The notes under the pieces: model-generated | What the model was told of the DNA's origin: nothing | Database searches by the model: none | The model's input: only the letters and a program-made list of their open reading frames with translations | Shown here: positions 1 to 11,281 of the stretch, piece by piece | Layout: each line of letters opens with the position of its first letter | Position numbering within the stretch: the first letter of the stretch is position 1 | NCBI GenBank assembly: GCA_024663395.1 | Contig: JANFAH010000031.1 | Location: 248,001-312,000, forward strand | Length of the DNA stretch: 64,000 bases | Origin: Pisolithus tinctorius | Lineage: Eukaryota > Basidiomycota > Agaricomycetes > Boletales > Pisolithaceae | Reading direction: 5' to 3' | Program-made: the position numbers and the translations under genes

Positions 1-1
1 C

Positions 2-1072
2 CAACAGATCTCTTGCAATCTGGTTACCGACCTCCCCGTCTCTAATGGGTTTGATTCCCTCTTGGTCATGGTAGACCATGGGCTTACAAAGGGGGTAATT
101 TTAACACCCACGAAGAAAACTGCCTCTGCTGCCAACATCATGGCCTTATTTTTCAAAAAGGTCTACTCCTGCTTTGGGCTGTATGACAAGATTATATCAG
201 ATCAAGGCCCTCAATTCGCCTCAGCATTTGCTAAAGAACTCGCCTCCCTTCTTGAATACTCCCTCACCTTATCCACAGCATACCACCCTCAAACCAATGG
301 AGAAACCGAACATGTCAATCAAGAAGTGGAGACTTATCTCCGCATCTTTTGTCAAAACGACCCCACCTCATGGGTGGACAACCTCCCTATGGCAGAATTC
401 ACACATAACCACTGACCTCATTCTGTCACCCATCAATCACTGTTCTACCTCATGTACAGCTATGAACCAAAACCCCTTCTGTCCCTTATCGTGGACACCC
501 ACCTTCCCACCGCTGAGTCTAGACTCAAGGAACTCCGAAAAGCTAGAGAAGAAGCCCTCGCAGCCCATGACCTAGCCAGAAAAACCATGAAAGACCGCTC
601 ATCATGACCCTTCACCCCATTCCAAAAAGGTGATAAGGTTTGGCTAGAAGCACAAAATTTGAAATGCTCCTATGAAAATAGGAAGCTTTCCCCAAAATGA
701 GAAGGACCCTTCACTATATCTGACGTCCTATCTCCAATCATGTACCACCTTGCGATCCCTGCACAATGGAAGCTCCACAATGTCTTCCATGCTTCCCTCC
801 TATCGCCCTATTGCGAAAATGACATTCATGGACCAAACTTCCCAGCTCCACCACCTGACCTTATCAACGAGGAAGAAGAATATGAGGTTGAAGCGATTGT
901 CAGCCACAAAAGATCTGGCTGTGGCCATGCCTTTCTAGTCAAATGGAAGGGTTATCCTTCATCCGAAAACTCGTGGCAAAAAGAAACACACCTAGAACAT
1001 GCGGATGACACACTCTCCGCTTATAAAAGGCACTTCCCAAAAGACTTCCCCCCCCAGAAACAACCCACTTGA
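2..1072 (+). pseudogene. integrase core + chromodomain of a Ty3/gypsy element, broken by three TGA codons
   Basis: One reading frame runs from base 2 to the TGA at 1070-1072, interrupted by TGA at 413-415, 605-607 and 698-700. It shows the integrase catalytic region (SDQGPQFAS, then [14 protein letters not shown] with the catalytic Glu), the GDKVWLEA segment, and a C-terminal chromodomain (EYEVEAIVSHK, FLVKWKGYPSSENSW). Such chromodomains direct insertion to particular chromatin. From my knowledge of the family, each stop stands where Arg is usual (SSxPFTPF, PKxEGPF), which fits CGA to TGA mutation. No frameshift is needed to join the pieces. The first catalytic Asp lies upstream of the window. 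Confidence 0.85.
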
Positions 1073-1109
1073 CATTCTACCCACACTGTCAGAAACATAA
1101 CCATTGAAA

Positions 1110-2119
1110 TGCCTCCTCGTCGCTACACCTACCCCCATGAACCATCTCGCCGTCATACCCCCTTTGCTCGTCGGCAATGACAGCCTGCTAGCAATCAAAT
1201 GATCGCCTCGTACTGACTCTTCATCACCGATCCTGCCATCGTCGGCACTGTCTATCATGAGGTGGATGAGAACTCCCCTCTTGATCTTGTGTACCATGCC
1301 ACCATCCAAGCCCTTCGGCTTGAAGAACTCTCTCGCTATGTAAACCGCCAGAACCCCCTTCTCTCCCCTGCCCATACCATCTTAAATGAAATCACCGCCC
1401 AGCAGGTTCCCCTGCTTCTCAAGCTCTTTGATGTTCTTGGAGGTGCAGACCTCATATATAATGTCTGTCAATACCCCACATTGATCGCACCCCCTCCTCC
1501 TGGGTCTCGAAGACCCTCGACTGCAACTTCTCCTCTGGCCTCCTCCATGTCCACTTCCCCTCCAGTGTTGTCGCTGTCGTCCTCCCGCTCCTCCTGCTCA
1601 TCTCACTCTCTTTGAAGAGCTGATAGACCTCACACCTGCTGTTTGTCAGGCCCCAACCCACAGCCCTGTGAGTCTCATGACTCCCTGTCTGAGGTAGACC
1701 CCAAGACTGCCTTTGGTGTCTCCCATGCAGAACTCAACTACACATTAAACATCGTCAAAACCCTTGCACAACTACCACCTTCCCCTGTGCTGAACACCAT
1801 GACTGAGTTCGACAGACCTCTTACTCCATCCGACCCCTGCTATCACCAGACGTGCTATGTTTGCTGCTGTCTTGGCCATGTTCATGTCAATTGTGGACTC
1901 TATGAATGCCCCCTTTGCCACGCCACTCGTCCTGGGAATACTCAAGCCCAGTGCCCTTCCTTATGCCCTCATCATCCTTTACAGGACAGAATTGCCACCC
2001 CCACCTTGGTGGATGATCGTACCCTCGTCAGGAGCGAGGATAACGACTTGTACAATAATGATTTTGACTTTGATGACTCCACCATCGGTAACATGACTGG
2101 AGAGCCTTACAGAGAATAG
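1110..2119 (+). pseudogene. post-pol ORF of the gypsy element with a zinc-knuckle-like cluster (degenerate)
   Basis: After the chromodomain ORF an ATG at 1110 opens a short Arg-rich peptide. Fragments in other frames follow: about 1199-1615, with a TGA at 1214-1216, and 1643-2119. The last fragment has a cysteine/histidine cluster around 1840-1935 (CYVCCCLGH, then CGLYECPLC), resembling a zinc knuckle followed by a CxxC pair, and an acidic tail rich in Asp/Asn. A zinc-binding ORF downstream of integrase is unusual for canonical Ty3/gypsy elements. It ends just before the purine tract. Function is unknown, and the frame changes mean the original protein cannot be assembled with confidence. Confidence 0.5.
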
Positions 2120-2156
2120 TTGAAGTCAGGGACTTCAATGCTTAGAAGGGGGGTAA

Positions 2157-2608
2157 TGTTACGTTTCACCCCTATCTTTTCTCTTTTCACTGTATGGTTA
2201 TCATGTGTTTGATCCATTGGACATTTTTCCTTTCTGAGCCATCTTCTCTTTGTTCTGATGGCTCACTATTTCCACCACTGGCATAACTTGCTCTTTACAT
2301 GCCTGGGACATGTGTCATCATTGTTCAACCAATGGCGTAGTTACCTTGTTTACATGCGGATGCCTCATGGTCTGTCTCCCTGTAGTATTTAGACTGCCGG
2401 CTCAAGTCCTGGAACCCCAGACTTGAGCTGCTCAATCATATGCAGCATCTCTCAGAACTTTGCCCTCAGAGTCCCTAACCAGGACCTCTCTTACCAGTGT
2501 TGACCAAATCCTCCATTGTCTACAGAGGTTACTGCAGCCATTGCACAGTAGAAACCAATCGTCTGCATCTGAGCTCTCCCAATGTCTTGACTTCAGTCGA
2601 GCGTAACA
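2157..2608 (+). repeat. 3' LTR (452 bp) of the first gypsy element
   Basis: The LTR starts with TGTTACG and ends with CGTAACA, a perfect 7-bp terminal inverted repeat. It directly follows a purine tract (AGAAGGGGGG, 2144-2153). Only this LTR is in the window. The base after it is the start of unique flanking DNA. Confidence 0.85.
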
Positions 2609-3279
2609 GAGCCTCACCTCAGGCTTCTATTGGGAGAAGACTGAGGTGCACAAAGGAAAAACAATGTGCTGAAGTGACTGTGCTTATGTAAGATATTACT
2701 GGTGTAAGAAATATAATTAATGCACATCAACACCTTTCAATGATGACAGCATGTATCATGCCATCAACAGGCCCATCTATGTGTTGCACCATTATCTATC
2801 TCTTGACAGATGGTCCACACATAATTTTTATTATCTTGCCCCTCCACAGGCCCACACATATGTTGTGACTAAGCAGACTACATGGGGTCCTTATAGTAAG
2901 ATTATTTGAACATGGTAGTCAGAATTTGCTAAGAATATTGACTATTAGCTCTCCAAGGCCAGATTATGTAGGTTTAGACTTTGCAATTATCTCCCCCCCC
3001 TCTAATTTCTTCATTTTTGCAGTAACTATACTTACCCCAACTCGCCTAACCTGAAATCATACAGTAGCACTGCAATTTCACTGATCTTGATCTTGAAAAC
3101 CTTAAAATGGGGAGACAGGGCCATAATACACGCAGTAAGAGAGGCAGGGATAATTGTACACACAACGCAGTAAGTACTATGGTACACGCTGGCAGAAAAA
3201 CACGGACGAAGAATTACAAATAAACGTATCAAGTAAATGGATGAGAGCCTTGTCTTGCCTGCGTACTTGGCGCAGCCGT
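2609..3279. other. intergenic: LTR flank and 3' region of the DUF2235 gene
   Basis: No coding region is recognised. It is AT-richer than the genes and holds a C-rich run near 2990-3001 and short direct echoes of the phrase CAGGCCCA(T/C). It includes the probable 3' UTR of the minus-strand gene ending at 3280. Confidence 0.5.
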
Positions 3280-5435
3280 TAATCCACCCATATAGGTTCA
3301 ACATTGATCTTTGCCTTCGGCCAGTACTTCCCTTTCGTAAGTGTGTCTGCTTCCATCCGGATCTTGACCGATCGATGTATCTTCGGGGTGTGTCGTTTGG
3401 GGATATCGCGTCCCCCACCCATGTTTACCCTGAGGTCAGAAATTCAAACCGGTTCAGCGCACGGGCTTCCGAAGGGAAGACGAGAGTTACGCACTTGACA
3501 TCCCCGATCCACGAGTCATCCTCTCTCTGGTAGCGCTGCTTTTGCGGCAGCATTTCGAGTATCCACCAGTACGGCGCTTCCTCGAGTTGATCGTACATGG
3601 GGCTAAGCGCATCTTTGAGATCCTCCATTTCCTCGCTCACAAAATTGCCTTCAGTAGCACACTGGATTGGCACACCACCATCATGGTACGGTGTACCAGA
3701 GTCAATCTTTTCCGGGAGGAAAGGGCGCTCAAAGATAGCCGGTGGGCGGGGAGTCACCTCGGGGTACAATGTTGAAGGGTCCATGCCAACGTGCCGCAAC
3801 ATCGAGCGGTGGAAGAGAATGCCCACGTTCGTTTTGAAAATTTCCCGAATCATCCACCGGAGAGGGATACGGGCTAGACTGTGTCGGGTACCGTTCTTGA
3901 CGGAACCACCACCGACGTCTGAAACGGAGTTGTGAGTATTAAAACAATGTCAATTCCCGAACTGTTCGAGCTTACCGCAGTGACATCCTGCGAACCATAC
4001 TTCATCGGCATCAGTTTGCGAGATTGACTCGGTGTAGCGACGTTCTCTATCCTGAAGATTTGGTTCCTGGTGGTGCCCATTCAAGCTACTTCCCTCATGC
4101 AGAAGCTTGTCGTGGGGATTTTGAACAGGGCGAGACTTCTTGGTGCTTCGAGGCATTTCCCCTTTCTGGACACCAAACTTATTGTCGGCGTCTGTGGACC
4201 GATTGCAGAAGTTCGGCATGAAGCGCCTGTACAAGGATTCAGATATCTGAGCATCATCATATCGCAAATGTCACTCGGGTACATACGCTCGGTGTTCATC
4301 AAGTGCGAGAGCATGCCTGAAGTAGCGAATCTTGTTGTTTGCTTTTGTAAAAGGCAGCTTGTGAGGGATGATGCCCACAGAGTTAACAGTATCCCTATCC
4401 GAAGTACCCGTATGATACATAAATCAGTGGAACCAAACCCATGACTATCCCAATCAGCTCGAGAAGCTTACCAAACTCCAACGAATTGGACATCAACGTC
4501 GATAGAAAACGCCTTCTTAAATGCCTTACTCTGTTTCCAGCCTTCATCATCATCCTTGCTGTACATTTTGTACGCGAACGGAACCTGCTGGTGGTTGCAG
4601 GGTGGTAAGAGACCCACTTTGTGAAGCCTGTAGTGGGGCTAAGCAAGTGTTCCGGCATACAATACTGTTACGGAAGCCTTACATGCCAGCCAGCGCGCGG
4701 GCAGTGTAGGCGCCTCGCGAAAACCCAAACAGGCATATCCTATCTCCTGCCTCATCTGTAGAGTCGATGTATCAAAATCATCAGTGTCAATATCAAATGA
4801 AGAAATTGAAATGTGAAAAAAAACTCGCAGTTTTGCATCAAGAACTCGTAGCCAGCTGCAGAAAACGAGTTTGTTAGGGGCCACGATAAGGGAACGTGGA
4901 GACCAGAGGCACACCCATGACGTGAGCATCCAGGTTACTCCCCACCATCGCATCGATGGTCTTGGAAAGCTTGGCATAAAGGGGCGTGGCTATTTGAGGG
5001 ATAGTGTACGTGCCTAACCCGGCCTTATGTTGCACCAGTGGTGAGTGGTAATAGACTCCGCCATAATGTGAGCAAGCGTACCTGATAATACACCATTTGC
5101 TGAGAGGGGTCATCCTTTTTCAGCATAGAGAAAAACTGAACGATGTTCGAGTTCTAGAGGTGAGTGGAGGTCAAATGAGTGGTGCAAGAGGACCAAAGAC
5201 AGCGACCACCTACGTCCTCATCGAACTGGTCGCCTGTACCATCAAAGCAGAGCACGAGAGTACGATCATCATCATGAGGGGGGGGGATCACGTCGTCCGG
5301 ATCTTCTGTCATCTCGATGGTCGGACGACTAACGGCGGGAGAATGGGCTCCGTTTGGGATGTCGGGACAGGCATCAGCAGCATGGGATGCCTTGGGAACC
5401 TGCGGCGACGAGGAAGTATTGGTATTGTTCGACAT
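3280..5435 (-). CDS. DUF2235 family alpha/beta hydrolase (Tle1-like)
   Basis: A multi-exon gene starting at ATG 5435; the stop TAA is at 3282-3280. Exon 1 (5435-5214) encodes a Ser/Thr-rich start, then the family hallmark RTLVLCFDGTGDQFDED, ending at a GTAGGT donor. Later exons give VQFFSML, AGLGTYTIPQ, the nucleophile elbow GFSRG (4726-4712) in LFGFSRGAYTARALAGM, the segment SVGIIPHKLPF with FRHALALDEHR, then DVGGG and a C-terminal HRSVKIRME. This is the full order expected of DUF2235, a serine hydrolase fold shared with bacterial type VI phospholipase effectors. The last intron is read as 3424-3382. Substrate is unknown; fungal members are largely uncharacterised. I see no signal peptide. 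Internal splice sites apart from exon 1 are approximate. Confidence 0.85.
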
Positions 5436-5498
5436 GCCTGATGCTACCTCGACAGGGGCTGCGTGGCGTCAATAGACAGAATCACTGTGAACCCTTCT

Positions 5499-5506
5499 TA
5501 TATATA
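5499..5506 (-). promoter_or_regulatory. TATA box of the DUF2235 gene
   Basis: The minus strand reads TATATATAAG, about 65 bp upstream of the ATG at 5435. This is a normal spacing for a TATA box and short 5' UTR. Confidence 0.55.
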
Positions 5507-6482
5507 GCCTGGAGGACATGAGATATGAATGGCACTCGGTTTTTCTTGGGACCCGAATAACGACCATTAAAGGCCAAACCTGTAAAACGATCGAATTACA
5601 GCATACACTTTGGAGAGTTTTTTGAATTGTTTGAGAATTCAGCACGCACTGTTACTCCACGGGTAAGCGCTCTAACTTGACGCTCAGCTTTTGCAGATCG
5701 GCGTGTGCTCAAGTTCAGGCGCGTCATCTAATTTCTTGCCCTGTCACTACTGGCCTCATCCTCGTCTCTCACCGGAAAGAAGGCCGGTGAATGGAACGAG
5801 TCGTATCTATCGGTGTGATTAGTGGCCATTTCTGAAGACTAACTCACCTGGTGGAGCCTCGGAGGTAAGCATCATCCGACGCTGGAGATCGGCACTCCAC
5901 ACGTACCAGACGCCATCCGATCGATCAGTCCCTGTGTCCATCCAAGCGGTTCCGTCATGAGAGGAGCGATTGAGAGACTATAAGCCAACCATACATAGTG
6001 TTCGTATTATCACAAGTGGGGATTCCTAACAATAGTATTCGGCTCAGAAGATAGTTGTAATCAGGTGGAGCCAAACTCAGCGCATGATGAACAATCGCGA
6101 ACACCTACTCCAGCGGCGCTGGGAAGCACAGGTGACATCTGCGGCTAGTGCACTATCCCACTTATGGATTAGTATCCTGTGTATCATGAATCAGCATAGT
6201 GTTCATGGGAGTCTGTACGTGAGGAACAGCGGTGTGGGGGGACACCCAGGGAACTAAGACAACCGTGCTGATACACAGCTCGGGAAAGCCATACTCGAAG
6301 TCCACGAACGCGAGTAAATGTCCTTGCAACCATCAGTTTGACTATTGACATTTGGCGAAGGTCCACTATGTAGATAGTGTTTTTTTCTGCTGTCGACTGA
6401 CGCAAGCCATAAAACGCGAAGACTTGTCCAAACCTTGCAAACCACGAGCACAAAGGGAAAGACCTACACCCTAAAAACTTAC
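5507..6482. other. intergenic plus possible 3' exons of the F-box gene
   Basis: No complete gene is seen. On the minus strand, about 5970-5740 could encode two short spliced pieces, with a GTGAGT...ATAG intron between APP and YDSFHSPAF and a stop at about 5740. These might be terminal exons of the F-box gene or a decayed remnant. From 6482 down to about 6184 another minus frame stays open but does not read like a conserved protein. Confidence 0.35.
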
Positions 6483-8709
6483 ACGGTACACGGTGCTCAT
6501 GTTCATAGAAAGGAACCACTCGTCCACAAGAAGATGCATTCCTCCCACTGAACGGGATTAGTACAAAGATGATCAGAGAAATGCTGACAAACCCACCTGG
6601 GTCGCCTAGTCCCATATGGACCATCACCGGATTCCCATGATCGTGCATCGGATGTTCGAAAGGATCACCATCGTGGTCAAAAAACTCGTCCATGAAACCA
6701 CCAACAAAACCATCGTGGTCTTCCTCTTCCTCCTCTTCGACCTCCTCTTCTTCCTCTTCCTCTTCTTCTTCGTCATATTCGCCAGGGTCAAGTGTGGCAG
6801 GCTCGAGATGAGGTAAATTCGGGTAACCCAGAAATCCATCTATCTCGTCGGTATCAACCTCATCTTCGTTATCGTGGACATCAGGAGTAGCTGCTGCATA
6901 ACTATTGGGATGCAGATCGTTATTGTCATTATTATCTGGCGTTCCCATTTCCGGCTGTGCCACCGGAGGCGGGAAATTCATAGGTGGATGCGCCATCAGC
7001 CCACCAAATAACATCGGGAACCCATTATTTCCGCCTCCCCTATCTGGCTGGGTCTCTTGTCTGCTTGGTTTCCAGTTGAGATAGACGCCCGTTCGGGTGA
7101 TCTGGAGACATGATACGAAGGACAACAGCCGACTGTCCTCAAAGTTGGTGAGACTGCTAACAACAACGCCCGGCCGAGGAGGACGTTCAGCCGTGAGGGT
7201 GCTGAATTCAACTTCGGGAGACACCAAGTAGAGACCTTTGCGCTTTAAATCAAACCTTCAGCGGTTAGATGGAGACAAGCAACGAAAACACTCACCGTAA
7301 CAACTGCAACCTTACCATCTTTCTCCCTCAATGCGAGATATATTGCCGTATCCTGGAGACCGCCACTACTTGGGGGGAAACAAAGCTGTACCGCAATATC
7401 TGGCAGTAAAGCTTCTCCCGAGATGATGCGTTGAAACCCGGGAATGATGATGAGCACCCCACAAATCGTCAACACGGCAATATCTTTTCCGTTGCCTGAC
7501 ACGTGCACTACACAGAAGGGGTGGGTCAGAACGGGGTGAATCCCAACGTCGGAACAAACAAACCTGCCATGAATTGGTCATCCGTAGTTGAGTTCAGATC
7601 TTTTTCCACAAGCCTTTGGCGTTTCATAGCGGAGGAATCGAATGGCGGATGCTCTTCAACATTCCATACTTTTCGGAGGAGATTTCTCGGAGAAAGATCG
7701 TAGACCAGTGCACCACCGCCCCTCTCAAAGATTCTAAGTTGATTTGAGCCGCATATGAACGCATACTTGTCATTCACTTCCACGTAATGGATATGGCCAA
7801 GAGTTTGATGATGGTGCCGTTTTTGGATGCTACCGATGGTTTCAACCAGGCGACCCTGTGAGACGTCCCACAAATAGGCATTTTCTGCAGCCGAAGCCAG
7901 TAAAGTCAGATGCGAGAGGCGGAAAGCTCGAGTGTGTTCTGGCATGCGAAGAAGTGCCCAGGGTCTAAAGTGGCCATGACGAGTCGAAGCATGCCAGCGG
8001 GGGATTCCATCCGTCCACGCCGAAAGCATACCTGAGTCTGGAGGGGATAGAGTACAGTGATCTTCGTTGGATGCATCGAGTGCACGGCGCCAGACTTCCT
8101 TGCAATTGTCGTGTCGGTTGAATATGATGTACCCGTGATCATATTCGCAGTGGGCATATTCAACAACGTGAGACTGCCAAACGCTGTCAGATCAAGGAAC
8201 TTCTCTTTATGAAATATAAGAAAGCGTTTGCTGACGGGAGGAAGACCCCAAAGCGGGGTGTTGCCCTTCAAGTCGGTTACCAAGAGCCCTCCCCTCTGAC
8301 CGGTGGTGATCACTAATCCAAGATCCTCATCGACTTTGATACGATGTACACTAGTCCCGGATGCTGGAAGCTCTTCGATACATGGCGGAACTTTTCCTCT
8401 CCAACCCCATTCTATCTGGAACTCACGACGACCTGAAGAAATTATAAGCACTTGGCTAGGAAGATATGCGGGTAACCAACAAAATGATTTCCAGTCGGTC
8501 CCCGAGCGTGGAGGTTGCAGCGCTAAATCTCCACAATCGCTCTCGTACACTAAGCGGTGAAGGATGGCAGCATTGCGATAGACAGCATTTTCATTCACGG
8601 CTATCAGATCATGCCATGCATGAGACACTTGGGTGATTTTGTGCACGGATTGAATGGGCAGATACGATACAACCTGCAAGGCAATTTCTGCTGGCAGTAA
8701 GTGCAGCAT
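6483..8709 (-). CDS. F-box protein with a WD/beta-propeller-like body
   Basis: ATG at 8709 begins an F-box (LLPAEIALQVVSYLPIQSVHKITQVSHAWHDLI, residues about 3-36), the Skp1-binding part of SCF ubiquitin ligases. The body has propeller-like blades (TTGQRGGLLVTDLKGNTPLW, LASAAENAYLWDVSQGRLV, KYAFICGSNQLRIFERG). Several exons can be chained: a phase-0 donor near 8033 (acceptor unresolved), an intron 7570-7508, one ending just before RKGLYLVSPEVEF, and one after VHMGLGDP leading to GGMHLLVDEW. An uninterrupted acidic run (10 Glu, Val, then 6 Glu) lies near 6730-6780. The last supported exon ends at the donor at 6482; further 3' exons are uncertain. It probably recruits a substrate for ubiquitination; the target is unknown. 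Confidence 0.75.
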
Positions 8710-9349
8710 CGTCGGTTGAATGACTGGTAGATGTCGACCGCTCTGTATATGATGTCAGCTGTCGCGTGTTTGTTTCCCGTCGTGGGGTATTCGGATACCC
8801 CGAAGTTCAAACTCCGACCCCAGAGATAACGAGAGAAGCCATTCGTTGGAGGTCGGAACCACCCGCCATCCGCGCGAAATCGGTAAACTCCACAGCAGCT
8901 AGTATCACCCCCCGCATCCGCGCGGAAGCAGCAATACCGCAACAGCCCCCACCCAATGATCACAGAATATAATAGCGGGATATAATACTAATAATAATAA
9001 TACGGGTAATGAATTAAAGAATGTGTTTGTAGCAGGTTGTAACCTCGAGCTGGGTACAACGGTGAGCTAGTACTGTGGGTATAGCAACAGCCCTATGTTC
9101 AGTGGCAGATGTGATGTCAACGAAGTAGTCAGTCAGCCAGTGTACGGGATTTTTCAGTGATCTAGCCCTGGACTTGATAGGGGCTGTATTTTCACGTGAT
9201 CGCGCACGTGCGATGATGTTATTGGAAGTGGACCAAGGTTTTTTGGACTGCATCTATGGATTCTCTGACAGATTCACAGCGTTTTGATCCCATTTTCTCT
9301 TCGGTTCTCCCTGTTTGCCTTCGTTCGAACTCCACGTTGTTAGAGGGTT
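8710..9349. other. divergent promoter region between the F-box and phosphotransferase genes
   Basis: No gene is supported. It holds an AT-rich stretch (8964-9012, with ATA/ATT repeats) and a pair of CACGTG boxes (9193-9210). The two flanking genes start outward at 8709 (-) and 9350 (+), so control elements for both should lie here. Confidence 0.6.
9193..9210. promoter_or_regulatory. paired CACGTG E-boxes
   Basis: Two perfect CACGTG palindromes (9193-9198 and 9205-9210) are separated by six bases, about 140 bp upstream of the phosphotransferase ATG. CACGTG is the binding site of basic helix-loop-helix factors; in yeast the phospholipid genes are governed by such factors. The link to this gene is inference. 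Confidence 0.5.
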
Positions 9350-11092
9350 ATGGCTTATCTCTCACCATCAGCCTTAAGAAACCTCAAGAAATATGCCTAC
9401 AAGAGTGTAGATGAGTACGTAGGGCTCTTTACCATACTAACCCGGCGTCAACCATTACGCGGTTCGACAGGTCCCTGGTGTCGCGATACATCCTTGCACC
9501 GTACTGGAATTGGTTTATCACCCTTTGGCCGCTCTCTGTTGCACCTAATACTGTATGGATGATCTCCCCTCAGCCACTACCTTGAAGACGGCGTCGCTAA
9601 AATTTCATTGCAGATCACCCTGCTTGGCCTTGCTATCGTCGCGTTTAACGTCCTCACGCTGCTGATTTACGATCCTTTGTATTATACTGATAATGACGGT
9701 CACGGTGGGCCTCCCCAATGGGTTTATTTCACGTATGTGGACTTTGTTGCAATGTGATGCTGTGCTCTTACATCACAATGCAGGTGGGCTATCGGGCTGT
9801 TTATGTACCAAAGTTTTGACGCTGTTGATGGGCAAGGTCTTTCACCTTTGCTAGTTCGCGCCGCTGACCTATGGAGTAGAAAGCAAGCACGGCGTACTGG
9901 CATGGCTGGGCCCCTTGGGGAAATGTTTGATCACGGTTCGTCATCGCGTCTCCACCCGGTCTGGTTACTTACCCGAATTGATCAGGCTGTGACGCAATTA
10001 ATACGACAGTATGTCATTCCTCGCCTTATCGTTGTTGCTTAACTTATAGATTTACAGCTTGAGGTCATCTTGGCTGCCCGAGCTTTGAACTTGGGACGAT
10101 CCTGGTGGACTGTTGTATCACAAGTTGCTACACTCGCAAACTTCTATTTAACCACGTGGGAGGAATACTACACGGGGCAACTATATCTCGGCCCATTCTC
10201 AGGTCCCGTGGAAGGCATCCTCATGATCGTAGCCATCTACACGATCTCTGGCTTATTCGGTACAGGGAACTCCCTACTTGTGGCTTTGATATACTAACCC
10301 GACAAAGGACCCTCGTTCTGGGACAAACGCATCCTCTCTTTTACCCACTTAGATATGATACCTTGGGTAACGAAACATGTGCCGAATATCCGCTTGAATG
10401 AGGCCTTCATGGTATTCGCGGGATTTGGTCTTGCGTTTAACATAGTATCCAGGTATTCTCTACATAGTAGGTTTCGGGTGTTGTGCCGGCACTGATTTCG
10501 CGAATAAGCTACAGAAACGTCCGCAAGGCCATGAAAGCATCAGGGAAATCAAGAATCCGACCATTACTCACCCTTCTTCCCTTCGTGGTATCAGTGACCT
10601 TGCAAGCGTTATGGTTACTCAACCCATCATTCTCCAACTCTGCTATCATCCATTCACCACTGTTCCTCCCGTTTTTGTGTGCTTGGGGTTTGCAGTTCGC
10701 ACATCAGGTAGGGAAGATGATTTTGAGCCACGTCACAAGTTCGCCTTTTCCCGTATGGAACCCGTTGTGGATCTGGAATGCTGTCGGTGTGCTAGATGCG
10801 CATTTACCTCATTTACTGGACAGGTGTGTTATATTCTGTCGTATACAATGCCGTTCACACCACTGTTGCAAGGTCCCCTATCATCCAGTCGACCCCAAAG
10901 CGGACGGCATTGTTCATATACCTAACGCTCGCAGTGTCTTTTCTGGCATACGCCCGATTCTGCACGCTCGTTATCAAGGATATCACAGAATACCTCGGCA
11001 TCGCGTGCTTCACAGTGCGCAAGAAGGACGCAGAAGGTATTTGGCGAGACACGAGGGACATTCAACAGGACGGGTACGTTAAACGAATGTGA
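9350..11092 (+). CDS. EPT1/CPT1: diacylglycerol choline-/ethanolaminephosphotransferase
   Basis: Catalyses the last step of the CDP-choline/CDP-ethanolamine (Kennedy) pathway, moving the phospho-head group to diacylglycerol in the ER or Golgi membrane. Spliced exons give [42 protein letters not shown], then the CDP-alcohol phosphotransferase signature DG-KQ-AR-x8-G-x3-D-x3-D (DGKQARRTG, GEMFDHGCDAIN), complete with all catalytic Asp residues. Several hydrophobic membrane spans follow, to the end QDGYVKRM. The signature requires a GC-AG intron at 9832-9879 (GG|GCAAGG...TAG|A) and another intron splitting DHG/CDAIN. At least seven introns are used. Which head group is preferred cannot be read from sequence. 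The 3' end is 189 bp before the next start. Confidence 0.93.
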
Positions 11093-11281
11093 CGTGAGAA
11101 CTGGATAGAGAATATACGCAGCAACATTTAATAATACCAAGTGTTCATGTAGATACTCAGGTTTGTTTGCTAGACCCTAGACATGATCATTATATACAAT
11201 TGCTTTACCCTCGGTCGGGACGAAGAGGTGTTCGGGGTCCCGTCGAGTCAAGTCATTCCGTGACAATTTACCTGTTCTGAT

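Larger units (their letters stand above)
1..2608 (+). mobile_element. Ty3/gypsy chromovirus, 3' half (5' half outside the window)
   Basis: The window opens inside the integrase of a Ty3/gypsy retrotransposon. In order there is the rest of the integrase core, a chromodomain, a post-pol ORF with a zinc-knuckle-like cysteine cluster, a purine tract (2144-2153) and a 3' LTR (2157-2608). The 5' LTR, gag, protease and reverse transcriptase lie outside the window, so neither a target duplication nor LTR divergence can be read. The coding part is broken by TGA stops, so this copy looks inactive. Confidence 0.9.

Noticed and set aside
6616..6839. Hydrophobic or Lys/Arg-rich ORFs opposite the F-box gene's acidic tract
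   Set aside because: They are other-frame shadows of the Glu repeat (GAG/GAA runs) in the F-box gene.
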